A stretch of 64,000 nucleotides of DNA from Symsagittifera roscoffensis (taxonomy: Eukaryota > Xenacoelomorpha > Acoela > Convolutidae). A program made the position numbers and the translations under genes. Below the pieces are notes generated by a model. The model worked only from the letters and a program-made list of their open reading frames with translations, was not told the origin of the DNA and ran no database searches. The stretch spans positions 6,105,907 to 6,169,906 of the forward strand of contig NC_087068.1 of the NCBI RefSeq assembly GCF_963678635.1, in the 5' to 3' direction. Below, in pieces: positions 45,200-57,400 of the stretch (positions are counted from its first letter, which is position 1; every line of letters begins with the position of its first letter).

Positions 45200-46214
45200 A
45201 GAACTTTCTGTAATTTACGATTAACTAACTTTCTTTCAAAACTACTTGCACATATCAAAACTGTTTGCAATCAATTAAAACTTTTACCTAACCTCTGTAA
45301 TAATCACGCTTATAACTATTCGAAACTTCTGTCGATTAAACACTTTGAAAAGTAAAGCTTTGAACAGTAGAGAAATGATAAATATGTTTAGTTCATATTT
45401 GTTTCTGTTGATCCAACAAAGAAAGACGACAGCTGCGTCTTCCCATCGAAAAATCATTAAAGCATTATCTTCCAATTGTAAAACGTTATGGCTAACCACC
45501 TATGATTCATCTAACCTCTACATCCAAATTTTATGTTTTTGGTCAGGACACTCTACCGGAGGAATAAAGATGGAATAAAAATGAACTCCGCATTAAGCTT
45601 GTTAACCTTGTTTTCTACAGACCGATGGAGACTAAATAAATAGGATGAAGACCTATTATTGGACTAACAGCTGCACGATTTTATAAATATCAAAACTGCT
45701 CTTGGACAAAGCTCTGAATGCTGTAACTGCCCATTAACTAGCCTCGAATAGTTGTTTGTCTTTTTTTCTTTTTTCCCACGCGTGCGAAACTTAATAAGTA
45801 ATTTTTCTGTTCCTTTTGCTCAATTGTTACAAAAATTGGCATGAAGACTAAGTAGGCCATTGCAAGCATACTTGATCCTCCTGCTGAGCCTTGTTAAACA
45901 CCTCGTTACAACATAAAATTGATGATTATGTTTGGATAGGAAAAGACCCCACTTTTTGGCTAATGGCACAGTTTTGGGTATTGACAAAGTATGAACGTTA
46001 GGCTAATTTTAGCATTAAAATTTGGCGGGGTATGGAATTAACAAGATTGACCGTATCAAGGCAACGCCCTGATTGTTCCGACTAAACGTTCAAAAAAGAC
46101 AAAACTATGAAAATATGGCTGATGATAATTTTTAAAATTAAGTGCTTCAAAGTGAGTCGTGTTTGAATTTGATAGAAACAAATTAGCTGCCTCAATTCAA
46201 TTCGGAACGATTTT
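45200..46214. other. Non-coding part of copy B after the orphan gene
   Basis: Counterpart of 33660-34715. It holds the candidate polyadenylation signals of the orphan gene at 45565-45580 (GGAATAAAGATGGAATAAAA). Nothing else is recognised. Confidence 0.5.
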
Positions 46215-46400
46215 GAAGTGCGGTATAATTCACCGCGTGTAAAGTGCTAAACGAGCAGTTTAGACAGTCTCGAGGAAGGTTACTGTAGTCAGGTTGACAC
46301 CTGAATGGGAGCATGTAGATCAAGAGATCGATCCCCTGAGACATCAGAGTTTTGTGAAATTGGGCTGAACAGAAAAAATTATCCCGAGCATAACATTTCT
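46215..46400 (+). repeat. Dispersed repeat of about 180 bp (copy 3 of 3)
   Basis: The copy-B counterpart of 34716-34905, with the same bracketing direct repeats. It is present twice only because the whole unit was duplicated. Confidence 0.8.
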
Positions 46401-46683
46401 CACTTTTTTCGAAAGACGGTACAATAAGACCAGTTAGCTTGCCTCGACGCAATTTGAAAAGATTTTAAAATGCGAGAGAGTCTGAGTCCAGTTCGAAACA
46501 AGTATTTGAGATAAACAAGCGTATTCCTGATAACCATCACTGTAAAATACTTAGAACTAACCAACCATGATCCATGACTAAAACTTACAACAATTTGTAA
46601 GGCTGAAACAATTTATTTTCAGCAAGAGAAGAATAAATTTAACTTAGAAAACAGTGGCTAATCCTCGCTTCTAACCTCCAAAC

Positions 46684-46810
46684 AATACCAGTATATACTA
46701 GATCTATTCCAACTAGAAAATATAAGAGTAAGAATAGGATCGGTATTAGACTATGAAGTTGCACGAATCTATCCGGCCGAAAATAAGATGCAAAACCACT
46801 CTATGACAAA
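46684..46810 (+). repeat. LTR-like block (copy B)
   Basis: The copy-B counterpart of 35186-35310 with few differences. Confidence 0.5.
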
Positions 46811-48659
46811 TCCAACTCGGAAATAAACGCCTCTGGTGCGACCAAAAGATTTTCGAACAGACCTCTACTGATTTAGATTTAGCAAAAACAAAATTAAATA
46901 GACAAACTAGATCAAAAAACGCTCCACAAAATGATAAATTAAAATGACGATCAAAAAGGCCGGTTTCCACGTCTCAATAGTTCTAATCAAATCAAACGAA
47001 TCAAAATGTTGACACCAGGTCAAACGACAGACTAAGAGATTCTTCATCGTGAAACAAAAACCAGACTACAACGATCCTTCCTCTACAAAATTATTCATAC
47101 AGTACGTTTTCACTCATTAAAATGAATTGCGCAGTAAAATAAACAGAGCAGTAAGATTCTTTCAAAGTCATTTATCTCACTAATATGCATATTTTAAATA
47201 TGAAAAAAATCAGTCTACTACAAATCTTCCATCTAGCTCAAAACTTTAAAATCTGCAGTAAATTTGAAAAAACTTTAAGAATTTTTATAAATTTCGAAAA
47301 ACTAAAAAAAAAAAACAGGAAAAAAGTAATTAAGCATTTTCGATTAGTTTCATAAAATAGCAAAATTTTCTTGCTTCTGGGAGACTTTTCCTGTTACTGT
47401 TCTTTTTCACCTAAACCTCACAAAAAATTAGAACAACTAACCTCCTTTAAAGTTAAACTCTAACCCTTCTTTAAATTGTTAAATCTTTCAATAAAAAATT
47501 AACCAGGCTTATCCTCTTTAACCTAAAAGCTGAAATGATTTTTTAAAATCAGATCATCAAGGCTATCCTTGGAGCTTAAGATTTTTTTCTTAAACAATTA
47601 ATTCGATAAGTTTATCCATAACTGAATTTTCTAAATTAGTTTAAAATTTGATCATCAAGGTTTTCCTTGTATCAATTAAAAAGATTTTATCACCACCTCT
47701 TAAAGCTAGTGTCTAACGACCTCAAAAGTCGATTTTTTTTCCAAACCTTATATAAAACCCAGGATTAATTGACGATTTTCCAAAAAAAAACATTCTTCCA
47801 ATTAGGACAAACAGTGAAGGACTTCGGTTACACATCATTTACTTGAACCCTGTTTTTTATTGAACCAGGCTTAGAACAAATTTTAAAACTAGTAAGAACT
47901 ATAATTGTAACTAACTATCTACTTGTGTAATAATTGTACTTGAATTTTTTTGATTGATTAACTATTCTCCAACCCTTGATCTCAAATCGAACTAAGTAAG
48001 ATCAACTTTTACTTAGATGTAAATAGCTTTACACACCAGAGCAATAAAAAATCAATTTAACGAATTGACATAAACTCTTTTAAACCCGTCGCGTGACAAA
48101 AATCTATACCAAGGATTAGGATAAACTCACAAAAATTGTAAGAATAAACAATTTAGGAAATAGAAACTGACACCCGGATTTTGCATCGATCATTCTAACA
48201 CTTATGTCAAAAAATAATTTGGGAAACAAACAAACAAAACTTCTTCATAATTAACTAATTGAAGACGCAACAAACGATCTCTCAATTACAACACACAGAC
48301 AAAAAGTACGATACATTAGATCAAAAAGCAATAAAAAAGAAGGCCATAATATCAAATCAAAAGCAAATCATAAAAACGTAATCTTTCCAGAACACGGAAC
48401 GCTGTTTCGGAATCTGACTCAGCAACGAGAAAAAAAAGATGAAAATCATTGAGAGCTGCAACAAGACAAAAAAATCAGTGGACAATCGAAGATAATTTTC
48501 CGAATCAGTAGCCATAACAGCATTATCCATGAAAGGCAAACGAAGAATAAAAAATCTGATATTCAAAAACCAGTAAGATTGTACAATTGATATCAACCGA
48601 TAAGACATTTTAAAAACTACAAGTTAGAGTAAAACCGCACAAAAAATTATTCAATAGGA
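46811..48659. other. AT-rich leader between the LTR-like block and the gag region (copy B)
   Basis: Counterpart of 35311-37140, with no conserved frame. An extra CCTCCTTTAAAGTTAAACT segment near 47442 is absent from A. Confidence 0.4.
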
Positions 48660-50178
48660 CGACAACTTTCACAATGACACTATTTTCCCATTTTTCATCG
48701 ACCCAAAAAGCGATCCATCAAGCGGACAAGTACAATTTTGTCACAACTTAATCGTAAGTTTGTTCCAAAAGGGAAATAGTCCATGTAAACAAGAATTCAA
48801 GAAGTAAAATTAACCAGGTAATTATTGGATCATTATCTACCATGTATAAATAATACAACCTATGGCATATTTACAACCGAAATTTTAGCAACAAATTCAT
48901 CCATCCAACAACCACACCGAATACAAACAGATAAGATAGAATTAATTTTCTCAAAAAGTTTTCCGAAGAAAAAAAATTTCAACATCACAACTCACAAAGA
49001 GCAAACTCAATCTTCACTATTATATTCCAACATTTATTTTTACGTTTTAGTCTTAGAAACAAAAAAAAAACACTTCATACATATCCACCACAAATATCTC
49101 GACACGCAAAAAGAAGACGAGAATTCAATCTCTTTCCACCATTTTCAGGCTCAATTCATGAAACAACGACTGAAATTGAAACATCACAAACAATTGAAAA
49201 TGATCTACAAGGAAGCCTAGCATAGTTCATTATAGGTTACTTTCAACATAACTTAGATTTAATTGCTCAGGCAAGAGAAAATTGTCGACCAAAAATTAGC
49301 AAAGAAACAATTCTAGCAGATGAAACGGGTTATGGATGGGACCCAGAATGGTACCACATTTTAATTTTTAGCATACAAAATGATGTCTCTAGTGCAGGGT
49401 CTACAACAATCTCAGAACACAAAATTATTTTAAAATAACTCCTTTAACAACCGAAATTAAAACACAGCTTTTAAAAAAGAGACATTCAATAACAGTGTGT
49501 ACTCATATTGATAAATGCACAAGAAAATGGAACTACGAACCTGACACAACAAAATATTCAAACGCCATCACTTTTGTAAACGAAGAAACTGTTGAAACAA
49601 AACCCACAATCCAACAATCCAACAATCACAACACCACACAACAAAAACAACAACGTTCCCAATTACAATCATCCAACAACATTACAACCAACAGCTGAAC
49701 CATTATTCGCTGCAAAAATTTTGCAAATGGATTATGAACTATTTAGACCAATATCTAGAAAACGTCCAATTATGAAACAAAAATAAATAAATTGAAAAAG
49801 TTTCGCAAGCTATAATTACGATTATTTTACCAATAATATTATCAGCAATCCAATAGCACTACCACTTGTTACGGCTCAAAACTAACGTCATGAACATAAG
49901 AACACTCCGCAAGTATCTAAAAATCCATAAACTCAATCTTGTAAGTTTTACTGATAAGACAAAACCTCAAACAGACTGCACTGAGATTTATCCACATTTT
50001 CAGCAAAACAAAAAAAAACAAACGATAGGCAAATCATTAGAAACCAACCACCTTATCCAGATGATGAAGAATAGTTTTGTCGAAAACAACAACAGTACAA
50101 TACTAATCACCGAAAAAACCAACGGAGTGACATAGACCAACCAGACGATTTTTTTCATCAGATAATTTAGAACCTTAC
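48660..50178 (+). pseudogene. Degenerate upstream gag-like region (copy B)
   Basis: Counterpart of 37141-38658. A 131-codon frame (48825-49220) and shorter frames with GYGWDPEWYH (about 49330) and a Gln/Asn-rich part (49495-49786) are kept, still separated by stops. Confidence 0.45.
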
Positions 50179-50967
50179 ATGACTTCACAAAGACCACGAC
50201 AAACACAACAGCAATACACTACAAGACAAAATTTTGTACAAACAGATCATAAAGGACAATCACGTTATCAAATGATTACGCAAGGCTACCAACCCTATTC
50301 AATGAGAAATGAAATTCCACTACCATATTTCTTACAACATGAAGTTTTTAAAAATCAACTCACAGATTGTACACAAATACCAAACACAGCAGAATCATTT
50401 CAAATGACAATTGTTTTATACCTCATGGCGGAATCAACTATAACATCAAGCAAACTACTTATGGTTTTCACAGGAACAATTCCTGAATATTCAGTAGAAA
50501 GTTTTTTAAACACTGTCACAGCTAACCTACTAATAAAATTAGGCACAAAATCTGTAATCACGCCACTTCATCAAAATTGGATTCATAAACGTACAGCACT
50601 GATACAAACCACACTCAACGGTGCAGCTCAAAAATGGTTTTCAGCCTTTTCCATAGAAATTAAGTCCGATTGGAAACGAATTACGCAAGACTTTTCAAAA
50701 ATGTTTGACTCTGAAGGAAACAAACAATATCTAAGACTTCTATGCAAAACAATTCGCAGACTCCCAAATGAAAGAATAAAACAACTCGGTTCAAGAATAG
50801 AAATTCTGATACGAAAAACATACTCTCTAAATACACACGATTATAAAAAACGAAAAAAGACAGAAATGATGACCTTAACACCAGAGTTAAGAAAAATAGC
50901 AATAACAATTAGAGCATTGAATCCATCATCAATTCGAGAACAAGAAAAAAGTTCCGCAAATTCGTAG
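50179..50967 (+). pseudogene. Gag-like ORF, copy B (262 codons)
   Basis: Counterpart of 38659-39450, with the same Gag block: EYSVESFLNTVTANLLIKL, GAAQKWFSAFSIEIKSDWKR, LPNERIKQLGSRIEILI. One codon shorter than copy A in a Gln run. Copy B looks closer to the ancestral Gag at several sites (Asp in KSDWKR, Phe in DFSKMF, Glu in PNERI), which match positions usually acidic or aromatic in such proteins. Confidence 0.7.
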
Positions 50968-51119
50968 ACAAACTAGAACACGCAGAAATCACAATGAAGT
51001 TAAGAGCAACAGAAATATTTAATTTCTAGTATGTAAAAAAAAATCAGACAACTAGAGAGAGAGAAAGACATTTCAATTAGTGTGTAGACAAAAAAAATTA
51101 CTTAATATACAAAATAGTG

Positions 51120-51364
51120 TAAGTTATAAAAATTTACTTTGTAGAACGTACAAGATAAGTGTGGCAGCGCTTATTTTGTGTTGACAATTGAGTTAAACAA
51201 CATTCAAGACTCCGATAATTATTTAGCTGAACAAAATCACTCGAACCCTAAATATATATTAAAAGAATCCAAACTTTGAAGGAAAACTCAAATCAAAAAA
51301 AGTTGTATATATAACCAGAGATACGGACATAGTTTTGTCGAATGCAGAAAAAAAAGAACAAGAT
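51120..51364 (+). pseudogene. Gag C-terminal piece with defective zinc knuckle, copy B
   Basis: Counterpart of 39622-39849, with CIYNQRYGHSFVEC retained. The upstream start codon of the copy-A frame is lost. Confidence 0.5.
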
Positions 51365-52306
51365 AAATCAAATCGTCAACGAAAACATAAAGAACTGAAT
51401 AATTTTTTTTACCAATGCATGAAAAAAGACCTAAATTTAACAAATGAAAGAAAAATAAAGTAATAAAAGGTCAGGAAAACCACTACCACCTAGATATAGT
51501 AATAGCAGATCACAGCCACCAGTTTCTAACAATTGTTGTGAACGATCCCCGGATCGACAAAATTCACAAAATTATTCACAAGTTAGATAAAGTTGATCAA
51601 ATAGTCAGACCAATCAATACAGTAACGTTTAGTCAATTTCCAACTGTAATACTGTGATAAGAATTACCCAATTAACATATCTCGAAACTGTCCAAATGAC
51701 AAACCATATAAAAAACTAAAAAGGCAGATAACGTGAAAACTTTAATAACTCTAGATTCAGGAAAAATAGCTACCAAAATAGATCACAAAATTATTCTCAA
51801 TCACCTTATCGCAATAACTCACCTTGTTCAGATAGACAGAATAATAACTTTAGAAGAAGTGCACCTAAACATCAACGACAAAAAAAATCAAGTACAAAAT
51901 AAAAATGAAACAACTCCAGACCAACCAGTAATAGATAATACGAAAACTTTAGAAAAGCAACTAAACCATACACACTGTGAAAGCACGGTTGATGGAAGTG
52001 AAAATGAAGCACATTAGTTATTAATATGTTAAAAAAAGAACTTGAGTATGAAACTCCAATTAACCCTGATCATTATCAAAATGAGTCCCCTAACTCAATT
52101 TTTGACGAGTCTTATATTGACCAAACTATCAAAGTAAATTGAATCCCACATATGGTTGGCAATCAAACAAATATGAACAAAATATCCAACTACAACACCA
52201 AAAACACACCCAACTAAGGAAAAAATTTGGACAATCTCAATTCCTTTAGATAGCGAAAAGAGCAAGAGTTAGACACACTAGAACAAACTCGTAGACAACC
52301 AATACG

Positions 52307-52402
52307 TAGTTTGTATTAGATTCCGGATGTTACTTCAGATTAGTTGATTTTCATTTCACCTACACCAACAAGATGAAGTTCATTCTGATTTGCGCATTAT
52401 GA
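52307..52402 (+). pseudogene. Retroelement protease active-site remnant, copy B
   Basis: FVLDSGCYFRLVDF with D-S-G at 52319-52327. It diverges after that because of an indel and ends in TGA sooner than copy A. Confidence 0.5.
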
Positions 52403-53690
52403 ATAAGAAAAAGATAGATTTACAAAAAAAAATCGGGTTGCCAAAACTAGTCTTCTACTTCTCATACAACTTCCTATTCATTTCAAAAAATTTGTCGGAT
52501 TGAAATTTTTGGCCAATTGTTATTAAGCCGAAGTATCATTTATTACTCAGAAAAAAAGTTTTGGCGAGTACAAACAATCCATTATGAAATATTGTTTTAA
52601 ACGAATTTTTTTGACAGCTGGAATAAGCTAAGGACAAAATTTATACAACTTTTACGCCTTAAATTTTGTTGGAGAGTTTGGCTCATATATTCTCGTCCCA
52701 TAGTTTTTTTTTTCATCGAAAAATTCTTTCTATACAACTCAAATAGAATTGATCTATTTGACAAACCTTTTTATAAAAAAAAACGCCAATTTGAATTATT
52801 TGTTTTTTCTTTACACAAAGAATATGAGAAAAAAAATTCATAAAATTGCCATTGAGGAGATTCGAAAAACAAAATGGAATTGTATGACTTCTTTAGGTGT
52901 ATGTAGTCAACCCGGGACTTCCAGAAATAATGTGACCTTTTTGTGATCATTTTTTAAATTCTTAATTTTCACGTCTGATCAGACAATTGGGAAAAGCATA
53001 AGTTAATTTGAATATTATCGATCAGCTGCTCAAAGTCAACTTTTCACCAGCAAACCTCAAGTATTTGCTCTAAATTAGTTTGTAAAAACTTGTATGAAAT
53101 ACCATCCTTCGTGAAGGTTCTAATAAAAACTTTGAATGTTTCTTGTGCCATAGATTGTCAATAAAATTTTCAACGACAGAGGTAAAATAAATGCCATACA
53201 ATTGCAATGAAGAGATTAAATATATTGTTCTATACTTTTCGATTTAACTTGTCAAGAAGTTATCTTGTTGTTTTCGTGACCGTAAAATTACTAAAGAGCC
53301 ATGCTTTGTAAAAAATTGAATGGTTTTTAAAAGCTACGTTTTTTGTGAGCGTAAATTTTGATCGTTTGAGCAATATTTGTGGCCGTGTTTTAAAGTCAAT
53401 ACAACACGCTCGTACTAATCAAATTTTTCTCTTTATTTTTTCTCTGGTTAAAAAACATCTGAGAACATTGTTCTGCAGAGACTTCAATCACTTTTTGATC
53501 TTCCTTTTAAGGTCGCGTTTACGTTATCAGAAAAAGACCAAGAAGATATTCGACATAGTAAGTCTCTAAACGCAAATAATTTTTCATATAATTCAATCAT
53601 TTTCGAGCTCAATCATCTCATATTATTCAATAATCTCAATCATCATTTTTATCCGAGAAGCTCCGGTGCGGGAAGTAACCGACAGATCAA

Positions 53691-53855
53691 ATGTCAGACG
53701 GCAGAGCAGTTACGAATACGAATGGCAACAGCAACTTGGCATTCGAAGCAGATGCAGACTACCGATTGACCAATGGGAATGCAGCAGGGCTAGAACAGGC
53801 GGGAAACAGCATAAGCAATGGAACTGCATTGAACTTCCAAAGGGAATCAAGATAA
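53691..53855 (+). CDS. 54-codon ORF, copy B, before an AATAAA signal
   Basis: ATG then SDGRAVTNTNGNSNLAFEAD, ending LNFQRESR. An AAATAAA lies about 35 bp after the stop. About 80 bp upstream of the ATG that are absent from copy A contain repeated TCAATAATCTCAATCAT words. An overlapping frame in another phase (53666-53863) is not open in copy A, so this frame is preferred. Confidence 0.35.
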   Translation: MSDGRAVTNTNGNSNLAFEADADYRLTNGNAAGLEQAGNSISNGTALNFQRESR

Positions 53856-54003
53856 CTTTCTAATTCCTCCAAAAACTTTTGCTTTCACTTAAATAAACCC
53901 ATGCACATTGAACAAATTTTGATTATTTTCTACGATTTTCGGGTCTTTTTGGCTCTTCAATGCTGTGAAAACTTATACGGCATCTTTTGTTCACATTGTT
54001 TCG

Positions 54004-54428
54004 ACTGGTTCAAATTTTGCTAAGCAGATTTTTAGGCCACGGCAAACATATTTGGTCTTGATACTCAACCTTGTAAAAAACCTACCGTTAGACCAAGAAA
54101 ATTGATGCCTATGTGAGATGGGGGTGGTGGGGGGGGGGGGGGGGGGTGGTTGGTGATGGTGAAAAAAGAGCCGAAATTTTAGCCGATCAATTTTGAGGCA
54201 TGCAAAAACAAGAATTAACTCCAGCTACTGAGACAAAAGTATTCGGTCGCTTTCCAAGTAATTGAGATTGACCATCGGAAATATATCACATCAATCAGGG
54301 ACGGAATCAAAAGTTTTGCAAGCTGACACTTAAAAAAACTGTTTTTTTTTTCTACGGACTATTTGAAATTCCGAACTCTCCTAGGGGTTGGGTTAACTTG
54401 ATTTTTCCGAAGGACTGCTCTCGGACAG
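54004..54428. other. Unique sequence between the duplication and the first reductase exon
   Basis: It holds the poly-G tract and no recognised promoter. The first coding exon with the initiator ATG is not identified; it may lie here or further left. An alternative acceptor (CCGAAG) would start the first listed exon at 54413. Confidence 0.4.
54119..54147 (+). repeat. Poly-G/GGTGG tract
   Basis: GGGGGTGGTGG then a run of 16 or more G lies 115 bp after the end of the tandem duplication. Such a run could form a G-quadruplex, and its exact length is likely to be unreliable in the assembly. Confidence 0.9.
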
Positions 54429-57400
54429 GGTAATGACGGCAACGCCAGCAACCAGCAGCAGTCCAGAAATCGACTGGGTGCAAGCAGAGTGGCACCTTCT
54501 GAGTTGATGGCAAAAAATGACATTGAGTCAACTCCACGAATGGTAAGTGATCCATTGAAAGAAAACTCACAGTGAGGATAGCTACTAATGTTGAATCAAG
54601 AAGATCTTTTATTGAGGCAGAGAGGTCGGGTATTGACTTCCGAGAGTAAATTGAGGGCATTTGAGTACCATATTGTCTAAAATGACCATTAGGTATTTTC
54701 CGTGTCTAATCAAGCTCAAAACGTCTGCCTTGATTCGCAAACTTTGGTTTTGGTTATTACTAATACATTTTAAAATGGTAAATTTACTTAAAAAAAACAA
54801 GTTTTGGGTTTAAAAACTATGCTTTAAATTCACGTTTCAAGTATCAGCCAACTTTGTTTCAGAACACATCCAGACAAGAGGGAAAGAAAAAGTGGAAATC
54901 GTTTGAAAACATGGGAGCGGAATTGCCTTTGACCAATCTGTTGCAGCCACCCAGACTGTTCTACAAGCTCAGATGGAATCTGCTCAAATGGTTCCACCAT
55001 CGGTTAGTATGCACTGAACTGTGCATCCTCAAGGCAACGGCCGGATGCATTTTCCAGATTCGCTCGTTTTTCCAAAACGAGATAACGTCGCATCCTTTAA
55101 TCAGTGAACGAAATGTTAGAACTAATTTTGCTGCCTTCGCTGAGGTCCTCGACTCATGATTTGATCAAATGTTGAAATAATGTCTAAGTTTTGGCCCACC
55201 TTGAAGTCTCATTTCGAGATAAAAATCTACTAATCGTGCGTCAAACAGGGTCGAATCATGAGTCGAATATAATCAAATCATAGATCAAATAGGATCCTAT
55301 TTTTTTGCCAAATTTTTTTTCCTTTGGATGGAAAATGAGGAGCAATCAAAGACCTTCACCAAAGTCTAGTAATTAGCAACACTTAGTTCAGTGAATTGTT
55401 TACTTCGCAAACAAGAGAATTTAGTTCTAACATCTACGGGTTTTCAGGGTAAAAAGAGTATATTGCGATATTCAAACAAGAACCGGCAATATTGAAACAA
55501 GAATAATGGAAAGTCTATATTCAAGATTTTCTACTCAAAGTGTTGAATTCAATTTCATTTATTTATATCCTTACATAACTGAATCAACTGGTTGAAAACA
55601 ACCAGTTTTTCTCGGCACTGCAATTTTTTTTTGAAAAATTGCGAAAACTTTTCGAAACTTTTTAAAGGTCGTTCGAATTGCGACTAGAAGGGCTTTATGG
55701 TGATATAATAAGAGTCCAATCCGTTGATTAATTTAAGTATCTGGTTTTTTGAGGAAAAAAAAAAGAAAAAAACAAAATACACCTGAAGACAAAATTGAAA
55801 TTTAAGGTCGAAATTATAAAAAAAAGAATGGCACACAAAGTTTTTTGGGCTTTGGCTAAAAATTAGTTGACAGTTGAAACAAATCCAAATGGGCCAAAAA
55901 TGTTGAGTTATTTGGTGGCTATTTATCAAATAGAAGCCAAAAATGGAAAAAATAAACCAATCAGAATCATCTAAACGCGTAATGAGTTCCTTTTTGAAAA
56001 GAAAAGCTTATTTCGGCTAACACTGCTTTATATTTCCCGCATTCATTATTTTCATTGAAATTGTTTGACCTTTCTGAATGCTTAATTTTGATTTTTCTAT
56101 CTTCCTTTTCCAGCGTTTGGTGTTAGAAGTTGGTTTTTTGAGAGGTAATGGGGATTAGCAGCGCGCGCGTGGGTACGAGCAGTAGCAAAATTTCAAAACT
56201 GCAAAAATTGACCTTAAATATTTAGCAAAATGGAGCATTGGGAATTATCATAGTTTATTTGTATGCTTAATTGTATGCATGTAAAAAAAATTTACATTGA
56301 AAACTGTTTTCAAATATTTGTTTTTAAATGCTCAAAACAGTTTGCTAGCTGAAAAAAAAAATCTGTTTTTTTTTGTACCATTGAATGATTTGATTTTCTT
56401 CTTCCCCACAATTTTTGCTCTGCTCCGCTCGATTTTAGATGATAATTTTGAAGTTCCATGTTTAAGTTCGTGATTTCTATTTGGTAAATTCCTCTAAAAG
56501 GAAATAAACATTGCTCGGAGATAGAAAAAAAAATTATGAAGTGATTTTTTGAACTAAAAACAATATATTTTTAGGAATATCTTTTTACCCTTAAGTGATC
56601 ACTGAAACAAGCATAGCAAAATTAATCCCATTTTGCTTCTCGATTAGTGTCAATTTTTCAATCTTTTGATAGTCTCACTACAAGCTTGAATCGTTTGAGG
56701 CATCCTTTAAAGAACTTTTTCTGCCCAAACGTGGATACAAATGTCCATACAATTTTCAACGTTGTAATTTCGACAGCTCATTCTGGAGAGTTGTTCATTT
56801 AAAATATTACCTCTAAAGATTGATTTTTGAGCTGAGTTAGATATAACACAAACATGTTTTGAAGTTTTCTAGAATGATCTAGAAATGCTTTCAACCAGTA
56901 GATTCTCAAAAATGAAATGCAATTTTCGATTATTTAAGTTTTATGAATATATTGGTTTGCAGCTCCAATACTATTTACACAGCCATGCCAAATAGTTTTC
57001 GACTGGGCAGATTGCTTTTTTGGAGAATGTCGGATAATTTTGGGCATTATGTACAAAAAATTTCGAAAAGTTTTCCTCCTCACTTTTAGAACATTTAATG
57101 GCAGTTTCTTTCTTGCCTATTAAGCTCTTCAATCTCATTGGCTGTTCAAATAAAAAAAATCTGATTGAGTTAAGCAGTCCGGACTGAGGGTTGTGTGTAA
57201 CAGCAACCATGAAAAAGGCCTATTTAGGTTGAATATATCGTGTCTGTACAAAACAGTCCCATACAAAACAGTCCAATACAAAACAGGCCGGAAATGTATG
57301 AAAATGAGCCAAAAAACAGTCCGATACAAAACAGTCGGAAAAACAGTCCCAAGTAATAATTGTTCTAACAAGCCGAGAATTGTCCATTGTTCAACAAACA

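Larger units (their letters stand above)
42311..54003 (+). repeat. Tandem duplication, copy B (11.7 kb)
   Basis: This is the second head-to-tail copy of the unit. It starts within the BEL/Pao integrase half and ends at CATTGTTTCG, after which the sequence becomes unique (ACTGGTTCAAATT). It is longer than copy A mainly because it keeps the complete orphan gene and a few extra segments (near 51470, 53283 and 53607). Confidence 0.96.

Noticed and set aside
54352-54660. 102-codon minus-strand frame
   Set aside because: It is the shadow of the first reductase exon, whose splice phase fits the plus-strand gene.
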